DNA of 64,000 nt from Vitellaria paradoxa (Eukaryota > Streptophyta > Magnoliopsida > Ericales > Sapotaceae): assembly GCA_019916065.1 (NCBI GenBank), contig CM034234.1, forward strand, positions 5,182,342 to 5,246,341, written 5' to 3'. Every line of letters starts with the position of its first letter. Position 1 is the first letter of the stretch. Below are positions 20,725 through 34,000 of this stretch, in pieces. The notes beneath the pieces are model-generated. The model was not told where the DNA came from. It ran no database searches and saw only the letters and a program-made list of their open reading frames with translations. Made by a program: the position numbers and the translations under genes.

Positions 20725-23700
20725 AAGTGGTTTTCTTTACCGTTGCCTTTTTCTTATTTTCGTTAGCAGGTTAATACTTTTGCATCAGTAACTGTATGCT
20801 CTGTAATGATTGTTAGACATATGAATGATGATCTATCGAGGGATTTTGATTAATTAGACTTGGATAGATTGGTCAAATTGTGTCTTTACAGATTCCATTT
20901 GTATTTTAAGAGGAAAAGTACTGGACCAATATATGTATATACGTAGAGAATAGTTGCCGTCCTTGCCACTCTAGGAGTTACGAAACATTTATTTTTATAA
21001 TTTTATTTTATTTTATATATTTTTATACGACTCTAAACACATCTATACTTTTCACGGAAGCTGCACCACCCAACTTGCTCTACGGCAGCCATTGAGCTTC
21101 TCCTGCAAGCTTCCGTTGGAAACATTCTCAAGTAACAGGACCCCAACTTTTATGAGAGAGAGAGAGAGACCAACGACGCGTTGGATCGAACACCAAACCC
21201 AGAATCGGGTCGTGTTTGTTTGAAATGTGATTTTTCGGGGTTTTGTTGATTTGGGTCTGTAAAATGTGGCTTGGATTATGTTGCAATGCCTTTTTGATGG
21301 GTTGATTTTGTAAATAAAAATCAGCATTTATTTATAGATGGAGTTTAAACCCTTTAATCACTTGTATATATGTGTATACAACTATTTACTGATTCATCAT
21401 TGGCTCTGTAATGAGAATTGGAACTATCTGTGTATATTATATATATATTTCACAGTAGTGAGAGAAAAAAGTAGGAAGAATTTTGAAACGAAGAGAGAAG
21501 AAGCAGGAAGGAGGAGGGAGAAAATTCACAGAGAGAAGTTTTTTTTAATTTTTAATTTTTTTATTTTATAGTAGAGAGAGATGAGAAAGGGGCAGGTTTT
21601 TTTTTGTGGTTAATTAATGAGGTTAGGGAAAATTTGTCTTCGTGATAAAATTTAAACGGAGTTATAATTCAAACTAATAGAATAGGATCAAATATTAGTA
21701 ATGTTTTAAAATAACGAAAGTGTCTATAAATTTTAAATATTAAAAAAATTTATATGTAATTATTTAAATATTTAAAAGGTTTATATGTAATTTATCTTAA
21801 TAATAATTTTTACTTTTTTATTTTTCTTTTTTATTAACTAGTTTTTTTTTTTTTAATTTCCACTTAGGTTGTAAGCCCTGCTAAAAAATTAGATTTTTTT
21901 TATTTGAAAATGAGAAAAAGCTAATTTTGTAGTGAGTTTTTTGAATTTTTAAATAAATTGATGTATTTATCATTTATGATTTGAAATAATTGAAAAATGT
22001 AAGAAAGTAATTATAATCATTTTAAAAAATATATAAAATTTAAAACTATCAAAAGTTGATTTTTTAAAAAAATTTCAAATGAAACCTGTATCTGTGCTAC
22101 ATTATAAAAATAAATGAATAATCTTCATTACTGCTAATTTTCAAATTAGAGAGTGTTTGGATCTTAAAAAAAATTAAAAAATTTTCAATTAAGATTAATT
22201 TTCTCTAATCAAATTTAATCATATATTACTTTTCTTACAAAATCAAACAAGAGAAAATTTTAATTTTATTCATCATTTCACATACACTTCGATAGATTTG
22301 ATAGAATTTAATTTTATTTGATAAAAATTCTCATCAATTTCATATTTAGTATTAAATAAAATTTTATGACTTGAATTTGATTTCATTTCATAATTTAAAT
22401 TTTAAAATTCTTATGTCATTTGAAATTCATTACAAAACAATAGAATTCGAAGAGAACATATTATTTTCTTAAACCATCTAAATAAATGGATAAATTTATC
22501 CTCATATATTATATTTATCATATTTTTTATTTTCTATTAATATGGTCATATTTGATAATTTTCTTAAATTAAATTAATTCAATTTTTGAATTTAAAATAT
22601 GTTCCAAATACAAAATTTTATTTCCCAAACCAAGTTAAATTAATTCTTTATTTTAAAATTAAATCAATTTTAAAGTAAAAATATTCCCAAATGGGGTAAT
22701 GCTTTTTTTTTTACCCATTTTGACCGTCTCTTCTTCCCCAAGTCAGATAAAGCACTTGGTTTGGAAAAGATTTTTTTTTTTAATTTTTCCCCATTTTATA
22801 TTATTTTTTTCACCTAATTTTGAGTTTTCTTATATATAATTTTTAGGCATGTTGTCAATAAAATTTGGTGGGTTGTCAATAAATTAGCCATGCGTTTAAC
22901 TTGTCGATAATATGTTTTTTTATTTGCAAGCATCTAACATTATCTTTAATTAATGTTATGCAAGCTTCCCCATGTATCAATTCAAGCTTACATGCAAACG
23001 TGGGGAAAGATGAAAAGAGTTGGATAATTCTAAAAATTATAAAACTAAATCAAAATATTTACTATAATTAATTTACTTATACATCCACTATCAAAATTAT
23101 TAACATTTAAATAATGATAAAATAGTTTAAATTTCAATAGAATTAAAATTTATCTCAAATAATAAATAATGACATTTTAATAAACAGTTAATAGTTGAGG
23201 ATTATTTTAAAAAAGACAAATAAAAGCTGTGGGAATTTTAAGGGCATCAGGGAAATTTACAAGTACAAAGATAGAAATACTTACATGATTTATAGAATTT
23301 AAAAAATTACTTATATATTTTTTTTTCAAGTTATAAGTGATTATTGATGATTAATGTTATAAATAGAAAAAGTTAAAAAAATTTATTAAATGGTTGGTTT
23401 CTTTAATTTTTAAAATTTACTAATTTTTCAGTAAAACAAAATTTAAATTGACTAATTTTTCAGTAAAACAATATGCATAATTATCACTTAATTCGTGAAA
23501 TTTAATTAGTGGTATAGTAAAATATCATAGTAATTAAAATTTAAAAATTTATAAAATGATTTAATTTAGAAGTTTTTAAATTTTATTTAAGTAAAAATTT
23601 AAATTTGATGGAAGGTAGAATATTTTAAATAAATAAAAAATTCAGTATAATTAAAATTTTATTAATTTTTAAATTTCACCAGTGGATATTTATTTCAAAA
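20725..23700. other. AT-rich intergenic DNA
   Basis: 20,760-20,930 looks UTR-like but has no attached gene. 20,980-21,040 ends like an M5-type MITE. A slightly GC-richer patch at 21,055-21,330 carries a minus-strand open frame with LLLENVSNGSLQEKLNG, faintly like kinase subdomain V, too short to call. 21,740-21,800 is the inverted partner of 15,277. The remainder to 23,700 is low-complexity A/T. Confidence 0.4.
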
Positions 23701-23753
23701 AGAATTACAAACCAGCCATTCCGGGTCAATTCTTTATCGAAATATCTGAGGAC

Positions 23754-23783
23754 ACGGATCCACAAAGATTTTCCTGGATCCGT
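23754..23783. promoter_or_regulatory. Inverted ACGGATCCA pair upstream of histone H2A
   Basis: ACGGATCCA at 23,754-23,762 and its exact inverse TGGATCCGT at 23,775-23,783 lie 12 bp apart, about 190-220 bp before the H2A start codon. They share CGGATC with the plant histone octamer CGCGGATC, so they may be S-phase elements. The histone H2B upstream region has ACGGATCA at 28,515-28,522. Confidence 0.45.
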
Positions 23784-23973
23784 CGATGGAATTCTTATCC
23801 AACGATCGAAAATACACAACCATGCCAGCAAATGTTGCTATGATCAACACCACCGCACTGAGTCACCCCCCCACGACCCAATCTCCGACAACAAAGGCCT
23901 CACCTCTCCTAATCTCAATTGTTCCGCTGTTTGTTTCTCGGGAAAATCGTTTTCTGACTTAAAACGTGCGAAA

Positions 23974-25383
23974 ATGGACGCCGGTGGAAAGTTGAAGCGA
24001 GGTGCTGCAGGAAGGAAGGGCGGCGGTCCGAAGAAGAAACCGGTTTCCCGGTCCGTCAAAGCCGGTCTGCAGTTTCCTGTCGGCCGGATCGGCCGGTATT
24101 TGAAGCAAGGCCGCTACTCTCAGCGTGTCGGAACCGGTGCTCCGGTTTACCTCGCCGCCGTGCTTGAGTACCTCGCCGCTGAGGTATGTTGGGTCCTTTC
24201 TCTATATGTTTACTTTTATTTGCATATGAAATGCTACTGAGCTTGCCCTGTTGAACTTCTAGGGTTTTTTGTGCCATTTTTTTCCTTGTCCGTACACCAG
24301 TGCATCTAAATGTGGGCGTTGAAGTATGCTTGAGCTAGTTGTTGAACTTCTAGGGTTATTTGTGCAAATTTGCTTTGAATCTCGTGCTTAGTTGATATGT
24401 TTTTCTTTTCTTTATTGTGGGTTTTGTTTAAGCAACTTCATTGCTTTATTTGTTTTACCAGTTTTTGGTTGTTGAATTGAATCTAGGATTGTTGGCCTTC
24501 TGAGTCTGTCAGAGTGTGAAAAGCCCTAATATTGTGTTTGGGTGCTGAGAAAACGAAGGAAATATTTGAACTTTCTCTTTCTGCTATGTTCGGAATGTGC
24601 ACTCCAATGTTAACTCACCACTCTTAAATATCTATACATTTTCTACTATGATTATCACTCAAACACCCCCCCCCCCCCCCCCCCAAAAAAAAAAATTAAG
24701 AATAATAAATTAATTTGCCCTTTTCAATTAATTTTGCTTTATTAGCATTTTCCTTTCACTTCAATTTTCCCTCAGTATATCCATGTTCCGATCATAGCAT
24801 TCATTTTTTTTTTTTTTCAATTTCTGGTTTGATAGACCATGTTGAATTTTGTAGAGTTTAGTTGAATATTGTTTCCAGTTTGGTCGGATCAACCTTGAAA
24901 TTCAAATTCCTAGGTCTAGGTCAAATGCATTTTGTGATTGTTTCTCTTGTTTGGAAAGCAAAGAGTGTTGTTAGTTTTGCTGTAATGTTGAAAAAATTTA
25001 CTCCGAAATGATAGTCACGAGATGTATACGCAGTTTTCTTATTCCTCCCTCTGCAGCAATATAGCATTAAATTCAACTGGGTGTGGTAGTGAACTGGGTA
25101 TGATCCGATGATGGTTTTATGTGGGTGTTGGAGTTGTTAGGTTTTGGAATTGGCTGGCAATGCCGCAAGAGACAATAAGAAGAACAGGATCATACCAAGG
25201 CACGTACTCCTGGCCGTGAGAAATGATGAGGAACTAGGAAAGCTGCTTGCTGGTGTCACAATTGCTCATGGAGGGGTACTTCCCAACATCAACCCAGTTC
25301 TCCTCCCCAAGAAAAATGAGAGGGCAGCAGCAAAGGAGCCCAAGTCACCATCCAAGGCAACCAAGTCTCCTAAAAAAGCTTGA
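23974..25383 (+). CDS. HTA: Histone H2A, H2A.W type
   Basis: Two exons, 23974-24183 and 25141-25383, join in frame across a 957-bp intron (GAG|gtatgt ... ttag|GTT) to give 150 residues. The histone fold is complete: [39 protein letters not shown], the docking-domain region [19 protein letters not shown] and [12 protein letters not shown]. The C-terminal tail holds SPSK and ends KSPKKA. This SPKK-type motif marks the plant H2A.W class, which is placed in heterochromatin and contacts linker DNA. The N-tail [10 protein letters not shown] and the 150-residue length also fit. The intron after the AAE codons is at the usual position for plant H2A genes. The gene is tail to tail with an H2B gene 2.5 kb away. 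Confidence 0.95.
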
Positions 25384-27847
25384 AAGTCTGAATGTTGGAG
25401 AAAGCTTAATTTGTTTTTGGCCATCTCTATCTCTGTGTATGTAATTTCATTGTCTTCTGTGGTATGTAGGAAAGCTTAATGTTGTCACCAAGTGTTCTAC
25501 TCTTTGTTTCAAATATTTGTTGGGAGTTGAAGAAATGGAATTTCTTGTTTATAATCTCAGTTGTCAATCTGTTGCAACTCTGTGGTTTTGGTAACAACAG
25601 AATGGTAGGAGGTCGCCCAATTTAGCGCACGCTGTGCATTATGGGAGCTAATTACACGTGTTCATTGTTTTGGGTAAACTTAGGAAGTCAGATTTTTTGT
25701 GCGGCGATTCAATTTGGTAGTTGTTAAGCAGCTTGACTTTTGTAATGGTCTGGATACTTCTTAATTGCTTGTGTATGAAGACAAAGCTTGAACCTGAGAC
25801 TCGTATTAAGCTCGGATGGAGGCACACAATGCTTGTGTCATCTTCTATTCTCTTCCCATCTGCAATCTCCTTTCTCCTTGGCATTTTTTCTTTTTTTTTT
25901 TTTTTACCTTTTTTTTTTTCTTCTGAAGTTGCAGACGAATCAGGCGTCGCTTGCGAATAAGTTTGTTAACAGTTCGTTTATATTTATTCATTAAGCTGAA
26001 GGAACAAGATCGAATATATTTTTTAAGTTAGATAAATAAATGAGTTCGAGTTCAAATAATAATGAATTCAATTTTGTAAGATTTGCAAACAAATTAATTT
26101 ATTATTCATAATTATGCTCGTTTAAATGTTCGCAAGCTTGTTTATTTTTAGTGAATAATCTTATTTAAATATTTGCAGGCTTGTGTATTATTTATAACTA
26201 GTTTGGTTTAAATGTTTGTGAATAAATTTATTTATAATTTGTGAATAATTTTATTTAAATTTTTATTAATAAATTCATTACTGAAAAATGTTAGGAAGAA
26301 ATATTTAAAACTTTAATTTAAAATTTAGTTATTGAATTAGAAAATTTAGTTGTTAAATGAATCCATTAATAGATATGCGACAAACTTGACGAAAAGCTTA
26401 CAACCAAGTTTGTGAACGCTATAGTATTCGGTTATTGGGTGTAAGTTCGACTCCCTGCTAGTACGTGAGTCTACGATTTACTGCTATACATGTTAAGAGA
26501 GACCGGTATGTGTGGCATAAATTAAAAAATATTCACTTTCTAAGAGTTTGACCTGAAAAATAAATCTCGAGGTCAAATCTTTTGTTTTTTTTTAGTTTGT
26601 TATAATTGAGACAAGCCCAAACTTAACTATGCACCAACAAGTTATAACATGAATATAAGATTTCGAGCACAAGAAAAACTTCAACCTACAAATTTGAACA
26701 TAATATTTTAAATCCGTTAAAAGTTCTCTAACTCAAATTTGTCAAAAAATTTAACAAAACAAACTTCAACAGTGGGCTCAACTCGTCGCTACCCGACTTC
26801 CTTAATTTACTTTTTTTCATCTGCAGTTTTTGGCCATTGTTTTCAAGAAAGAATTGATAGTTAAACGGTACTTATGAAATCGGAAAATGTAAGTCAGCTC
26901 GGCAGACGACGAGATGCTAAAAATAAATAACCATTTATTGCTAAAAGGGAAACTATGATTTATTTATTTTTTCAATAGGCTGCACTAATTTCTTTACAGC
27001 TGTGAACTGATTAACTTTCTAAAATAACCAATCTCAAATTATAACATGAAAAGTTAGAAAATTAACAACTGTTTGCTCAAAAAAATCGACGTCTACTGCT
27101 TTGATGAACAATGATTTGCACCAATCATACATCGATAATAAAATATGTAAGTGTTTGTAAATATATCAAAACCATCAGTCTAAATTTTAATTTGCAAATG
27201 TGATATGTGAGGAATCATGCGGTGAGCAGTGTTTGGGAGGGGAGAAGTCTTATCATGGTTGAACGGTCTTGCACCAGAGCCTTTTCCTTGCAATCTTTTG
27301 AATTTGTTTTGTGGACTTTGAGCTCCCAACTCTCAAACGGGGCACCTAAATTGACCTCGTATAAGAAAATTGATCAACCTAAACAAACTCTCTGCTTGAG
27401 CCAAGCTACTTAGCTTGCACTTTCAGTGGAACTGGACAAGAACAATTTTCCTACCATTACTTGATGACTGGCATTTCTAATGCGTACTAATAAACTCAAT
27501 TTATGCTTTAGCATTTTTAATTAGTTGAAACTAAGTCACAAATTATTAGTTTTCTTCACAGTTTTGTGAAAGATATTTATACATTGGGTAAAAGAGGATT
27601 GAGCCAATGACATTTCATCAGGTTTGAAAATGGACATTCAAAATCGACCAGAAGATGATGAAAAAAGAAAGGATTCATTTTGCAAGTCAAATGAACAAAC
27701 ATTGCCACCTCAATCCAGCAGCGGTTTTAATTTATGCATCGATTTCATCAAATCTGGGCATCAAAACCCTAAATATAATAAACTTTACTCAAAACTCCGG
27801 AGGTAAAAGAGGAAGACACAATTTCAGGATTATTCATCTCTCCAGAA
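25384..27847. other. Intergenic between H2A and H2B
   Basis: 25,384-25,600 is the H2A 3' UTR. A tRNA-promoter-like piece at about 26,420-26,470 (A-box-like 'tagtattcggtta', B-box-like GTTCGACTCC) may be a SINE remnant. A patch at 27,200-27,470 is less AT-rich but has no recognised protein. The rest is AT-rich. Confidence 0.4.
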
Positions 27848-28279
27848 TCAGGAACTGGTGAATTTGGTGACAGCCTTTGTTCCCTCGGAGACGGCGTGCT
27901 TGGCGAGTTCGCCTGGCAAGACGAGCCTCACCGCTGTCTGGATTTCCCTCGACGTGATCGTTGGCTTCTTGTTGTACCTGGCGAGTCGCGACGCTTCTTG
28001 GGCGAGCTTCTCGAAGATGTCGTTGATGAAACTGTTCATGATCCCCATTGCCTTGCTAGAGATTCCAATATCCGGATGGACCTGCTTCAACACTTTGAAT
28101 ATGTATATCTTGTATGTCTCAACGCTCTTCTTCATCTTCTTCCTCTTCTTGTCTACGCCGCCTTCCTTCGACACCTTCTTCTCGGCCTTCGGCGGCCTCT
28201 TCTCCGCCGCTGACGGTGCTTTCTCGGCCGTTGCAGGCTTCTTCTCAGCAGGTCTCTTCTCGGCCTTCGTCGGAGCCAT
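27848..28279 (-). CDS. HTB: Histone H2B
   Basis: A single-exon gene of 143 residues. The N-tail is lysine, proline and alanine rich with repeated AEKRP/AEKK units (residues 1-45), as in plant H2B. The histone fold follows: [40 protein letters not shown], and [20 protein letters not shown], then [20 protein letters not shown] and the usual TSS end. The conserved lysine in AVTKF is the plant H2B ubiquitination site. No residue in the fold looks abnormal. A 187-residue open frame on the opposite strand is its shadow. Confidence 0.97.
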   Translation of the reverse strand: MAPTKAEKRPAEKKPATAEKAPSAAEKRPPKAEKKVSKEGGVDKKRKKMKKSVETYKIYIFKVLKQVHPDIGISSKAMGIMNSFINDIFEKLAQEASRLARYNKKPTITSREIQTAVRLVLPGELAKHAVSEGTKAVTKFTSS

Positions 28280-28392
28280 TGCAGTGAATGAGAGAGATTG
28301 GACTATTTGGGGGAAGGAGACGACGTTTCAAGAGAATCGAAACAGAGGCGTAAGGAAGGGTTTGTGCGTAGGGTTGAACGAGACGGAGATTG

Positions 28393-28522
28393 TTTATATA
28401 GTGTGGAGCGGTGGCCGCTAATTGGAGGATTAGGTTTCACGCGGACTGATGACGTGGCGCTTCTCTTTCCCCTTAGATCTTGAATGGCTGGCTAATGGTG
28501 TTAATTGCCCGTGGACGGATCA
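28393..28522 (-). promoter_or_regulatory. Histone H2B promoter elements
   Basis: In the gene's orientation there is a TATA box TATATAAA (28,393-28,400, about 115 bp before the ATG). Upstream is CCACGTCATC, containing the histone hexamer ACGTCA (28,450-28,455) within a G-box-like core. Further upstream is TGATCCGT (28,515-28,522), which shares GATCCG with the reverse of the octamer CGCGGATC. Hexamer and octamer are known S-phase elements of plant histone genes. Confidence 0.6.
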
Positions 28523-30900
28523 GATCTGATAAAGGCGGCAATAAAAACGGAAGCAACCAAATGTAGATTAAGGAAATAAATTATTTTAAAATATAAATAC
28601 TTGAAACGCTCGCCCCGAAATAGTGATTCCGTTGAAAATTTTAAAGCAAAACAAAAGCTTTGTTTGGAATTACAAAAAAAAATTGTGAAAATAATAAAAA
28701 ATATTTAAAATTATTTATTTTTTATTTTATTATGCGAATTATGAACTCATAATTTATTTTGATTTATTTCATTTTTTGTTATTCCATTAACAATGATTTT
28801 ATAATACAATAAATTTTATCTAGTAGGAGCATCGATGATTTCAGTAATATATAATTGATCCTAACTGTTTTTGAAAAATTAAATTTTAATAACATGATTT
28901 ACATGTTAATTAAAATAGCAAATAAATTAGGATTGAGGGTTCTTAAAATTGAAATAAAATTCTACAAGTTGAAATCATATTTTTAACTTTTGGATTTTTA
29001 TGAAAGTTCATTCAACAAAGGTAAAATATTTTCATTTATTTGATGAATTTTCATAAGAATTCAAAATTTAAAAATGTAACTTTAACTTCAAAATTTATAT
29101 TTCAACTTTAGGGTACACTCGTTTAATAAATTATTAAAATCAATTAATGCCCAAGATGCTTACATGCGATCTCTTGTAATACAATCAACAACCATCATTC
29201 ACCACTAACTACTATCCCCTGTTGCCAGACCACCATCTCTACTCTTGGTCACCGTGTCTACTACCAGCCGCTATACAACTCTGACCTTCACCACCTATAT
29301 CAAGCTACCGCTATTCGCTATCCATCAGTGTTAGCCACTTTTCTAATATTATAATTACTAGTTAATAATTATTTTAACTAAATGTGTTTTCAAAATTTTT
29401 TTCTACTATAAAAATCTAAACTAAAAATCAAAAACTAAAAATTGAAATCAAAAACTGAAAATTTATAATTTTTGCCAAACATGGCCTAAATAAAATATTT
29501 TTTATATAAATATTAATACAAGTTAAGCTTTGCGTCCATAAATGGTTATATTTTGCGTCCATAAATAGTTATATTATTTGTCTGGCTCTGTTTCTCTAAT
29601 GTAAAATCTTTTAAGAGAAAATACTTTTATTGATGTTTTGAAAAAAAATCTTTATTTATGACACGAGTAAATGCGTTTTCTTTAAAATATTTTTTTAAAT
29701 ATAAATATAAATATTTTAAATTGAAATAAATAATATTAATAAGTAATTATCACAAATTTGCATTGGTCTTAAATTGATGGGTTTGAAATCATAACTAGAA
29801 AAAAAATTATTGTATATGTTTTAGATTTATTTGATCAATAAAAAATAAAATTATATATAAATAATTGTTTTTATAAATAATTAAATAAAAAATTCATTCG
29901 TCATATACATGTGGCAGCAACAATTTTAGAAACGGAAGCAAATTGATTAGACACTTTTAATAACGTTTATATTTATAATTTTTTTTAAATTGATAAGAAA
30001 AACATATTTTATAAACTTATTTTTATTTTTTGTTGTAAAAAAAATGAAAACTTTAAACAAATCATGTTTTCACTCTCATTTTTTTTTTAAATATTTTTGT
30101 CAATTTTAAAAAATTGTCAATTTTTGCTACATCATATTAAAATGTATTATAATAATTTATTTTACTAAAATTAAAATAATAATTTATGATTTAATTAATT
30201 TATTTTATTAAAATAAAATTATTTTTAATAGATAATAATTACATATTGAAATATTTATTTATTGAAGTTAAACTAAATATAGTTAAGACAATAATTTATT
30301 ATTAAAACGATTTACTTTATTAGATTAATAATTATTTTTAATAAATAATAATTAAATATTAAAATAATTTATTTTAGTAAAATTAAATACTTTACTAAAA
30401 TAAAAGTATTTATTGTAAATAAAATTATATTACCAAACTTTATTTCGGAGAAAAAAATGACAACTGAAAAAACCAAAAATAGTTGAAGACAAACAAAAAA
30501 ACATAAATTTTATCAGACAGGCCATTAGGAAACACATTTTTTTTTTTAATTTCAAACGTCAAGCAAACACCAATAATCAATAAAGAACATAATTATTTTT
30601 AACAAAATTGTTTTATATGAGTTTTTTTTTTTTTTTTAATACAAAAACAAGCGAAGTTTCGTCACAAAAAGGTGACAGGTATAATAATAAGACAATACAC
30701 CAAAACTGTAAAAATGATTATTAAGAACATTTTTTACTGTTAAAACAGACAAGCAGTAGATCAACAAATAGATGCCGACATCCAATCAGCTGCTTCATCA
30801 AGAAAAAAAAACTATTGCAAAAAAACATCAATCTCGACAAGCTGGTCTGTTATTTTCCAGAATTCTACATCACTTCAAATTTAAAAATACAGGAACAACA
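28523..30900. other. AT-rich intergenic DNA with MITE remnants
   Basis: 28,658-28,793 is an M1 copy. 29,180-29,340 is an unusually C-rich, A/T-poor stretch (CCACCATC-like) without a recognised frame. 29,910-30,140 resembles 63,280-63,470 (shared TGTCAATTTTAAAA and 'gctacat' phrases) and may be another MITE family. 30,900 onward is the 3' end of the next gene. Confidence 0.4.
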
Positions 30901-31055
30901 AAAAGAAGCGATGCCATCTCCTCAGGGTGCGGATAGAGATTCCCAACAAGTAGCACTGCATTCAATCTAGAGGGTGGTAGTGAAGCAAACCATAATTTGT
31001 GTAGAGCCTCCTCTTGTTATCCAAACGTTCTTTGCCAACTTTCAACACACCTCAA

Positions 31056-34000
31056 CTAAACCCTGTTAATTGTAAAACAGTCACAAAATAAGCAAAATGC
31101 ATGCTTAAGAAATTTGTGTGATGGACAACACTAAATAGATGCAAACCAAGAGACTACTGTCAAAACTCAGAGCGAAAACAATAAAAACAAAAATGGTCAT
31201 GTGGTGCTAGATGGGATGAGAGCTAATACAGCTAGACAAGTTAATGTTTTCTGTAATATTTAAGTTAGGTATAAATTGTTTGCCTCAAAGTTGGAGTTTG
31301 AGACATTATTGTCTCCAACTAATATATATATACATGCAAGAATAAAGTAGAAAAGTAATATATAGTTATAGTTGTACATGGATTGTTATACAGAACCAAT
31401 TGTTTGGGAAGACAGTCGAGAGCTCATGGGTGGACCCTGTGATGAGGTTCTTTCGACTACTAAAGGAGGGGAGAAAAAAGACGTGTGACCCAGAAGCAGA
31501 TTTAGATCCTCCATTTCATAAGTGGAATGGAGAGGTCTATTCCATTTTATGAATGACTAAACGAATAAGAAAATAAATGTTCAATATGTGTGTTCGACTA
31601 TTTAATAACAACAATAAAAAACATTTCGATAGATATCCTAGTATTTTACAAGAACAAGGTAATTGTCCGTTTTAAAAATTAACAAGACACATTCTTATAA
31701 CTATCCAACATCTGCCAACAAAGCGTTCAACCATGACACAAGTTTCCATTAATTTTAAAACCATCATATTTAGTAATTTTTATTAACTATTTGACACGGA
31801 AACATCTTCACGATTTATTTCCCTCTTTATGAAATGGGCACATATCCAGAGCATAATGGTGGAATTAGGAGGATACTAAACCAAAGTAATATGGCAATTG
31901 AGCATATCATTCACGATAAATCCAAAGGAATGACAAATAAGAGGAAACAATACTTATTAATCTAACCAGAAAACAAAACATTCCCTTTTTTCAGGCTGAG
32001 TTTGAAATATCTAAGGCTTGATCGTGCTGCTGATTGGGTTATCCTTGATTATCAGGCCATTGCTCCCTGGGCCTCCCGTGGTAGTTAGACATCATGAGAG
32101 CTATAACATGGCACTTAGCTTATGTCATCAGCTTCCATTAAATTGTTGGTAAAAACACTATTCGTGATCCCTTAAGACCATACCATATGTCTCTACTTTC
32201 TTCTTAAATGTAGATAGCCCTTATTTCCATTTTCAGAAGCTGACATGTAGAACAGCAATCATTGACAATGAAGGTTAGAAATCTTCCAAGCTCTCCCCAT
32301 AATCAACTTGGTCCAATAGGAACAAAAAGGTTTTCCTATCGCACAAAAATCCATCTCAGCAGCCAATTCTAAGAAGTGTAGAGCTAAAATATTACGATTC
32401 ACATAATCTTGCCGAGTCGACCAATGGACTAAGTGTGGTGGAGAGTATAATAGCTTCTCAGTATGGAACTAAAAACCAGTTTACAGATGCCTACCCACCT
32501 TTAAAGAGGATTTTGATACACAATAAACACTAATACCAGCAAATTTCCGTTTTAATGATGAAACTCTAGATTCACAAAGAAACAAGGGAAGAAAATAGAA
32601 TACTTTGCAGACTTAGTACTGGACTATTTTTTAAGGAATCTGAAATCTTTTCATGAGAAACTCCCCATGGATTTGGAGCTCACTTTACCAAGTTGATTTT
32701 GTATTACAGTTAGAAAGACCAGTATTTGCACATCATATATGGTCAGCATGCATAAACTACAATTAAGAAGTCAATATCTCTCTCGTTAAACTAATACATT
32801 ACACAAAGATTTCCATCACTTACACTATGAAAGGAGAAATCCACTATAAGGTACAACACAAACATATTATACACAAGAAACTAACAAGGACCCTTCATCT
32901 ATTCACCATCCATCACAATCTGTTCAAGTAATATGAGTACCCAGACAATTAATTATTTTGTATTTCTCACGTCCATATAAGATAAATAAGCCAGACAGCT
33001 AAAAAAAAACATGGATTTGACCCGTCACCCATCATTTGCAAACAAATTCAGTCCAGAAGTAAAACAAGTAAGCAAATCAGGACAAAGCCCTTTTTTAATT
33101 ATAGCATCAAGGTGCATCCATAAACATGTAGACTGGAATATTCTTATCTTGATATCTAGTTTGATCTCTAATCTGAGCTACTATTTCCTAAGTTACTTGT
33201 TAATTGTGGTCCATTAACATTTTGATAAAACTTATTTTGGAACATTATAGTTCTAGCGTGATTCCTAAAGAAACTAGGATGCCTTTCCTTTTTCTAAAAT
33301 TATAAATGCTCTAACCATTCAGTTCCATGAACCAGTACACTTCCATTGTGTCAAAATCTACTACTCTTAGCACCTCTTTCACATGTCAAGCATAAGCAAA
33401 TTTCTTCAAATATCCAGAAAACTAATGGGTTATGAAATAAACATGAAATCTAGCAAGCAGCTTCAATAGTTATCAAATTTAAACTCCAGTAACCAATTAG
33501 CCATCATTAGATATCAGGTAAAGCTACATATTAATTTCCAGCGACCAGTAAAGCGCATATTCATGAAGCTTCCCCACAAGGGCATAAAAATACAGATATG
33601 GGTTCTGGAAAACTCTTAAAAATCTAGCATCAGTGCCAAAGAAACTTTGCACTTCCCTCCCACACAGATGCTACTAGCAACTTTGCTGCCACTACAACAG
33701 TTTTGACTTCACTCAAATAAAATAGGAATACGGCATGCATCCACAAATTTATCCAAAACCATATCCAGTGCCACAATAACAACCTATCTGATGCAATAAC
33801 ATATGCACACTGCTTATCTTGCCTCCGAAAGGTCATTTTGGATATATCGGAGGTCATTTTGGACATAACGAGGACATGCCAGCATCAAACAAAAAATATT
33901 CCATTAAAAAAAAAAAGTTTATGCTCTATTTCAAAGAACTAAACAACTAAATAACATTATTGAAAACAAATTTACTGAACCAAGCAGCTCAAGTAGATGG

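Noticed and set aside
21052..21327. Minus-strand frame with LLLENVSNGSLQEKLNG, like kinase subdomain V
   Set aside because: Only about 17 residues fit, with no other kinase motif nearby.
27858..28421. 187-codon plus-strand frame over the H2B gene
   Set aside because: Shadow of the H2B coding strand; the minus-strand protein is an unmistakable H2B.
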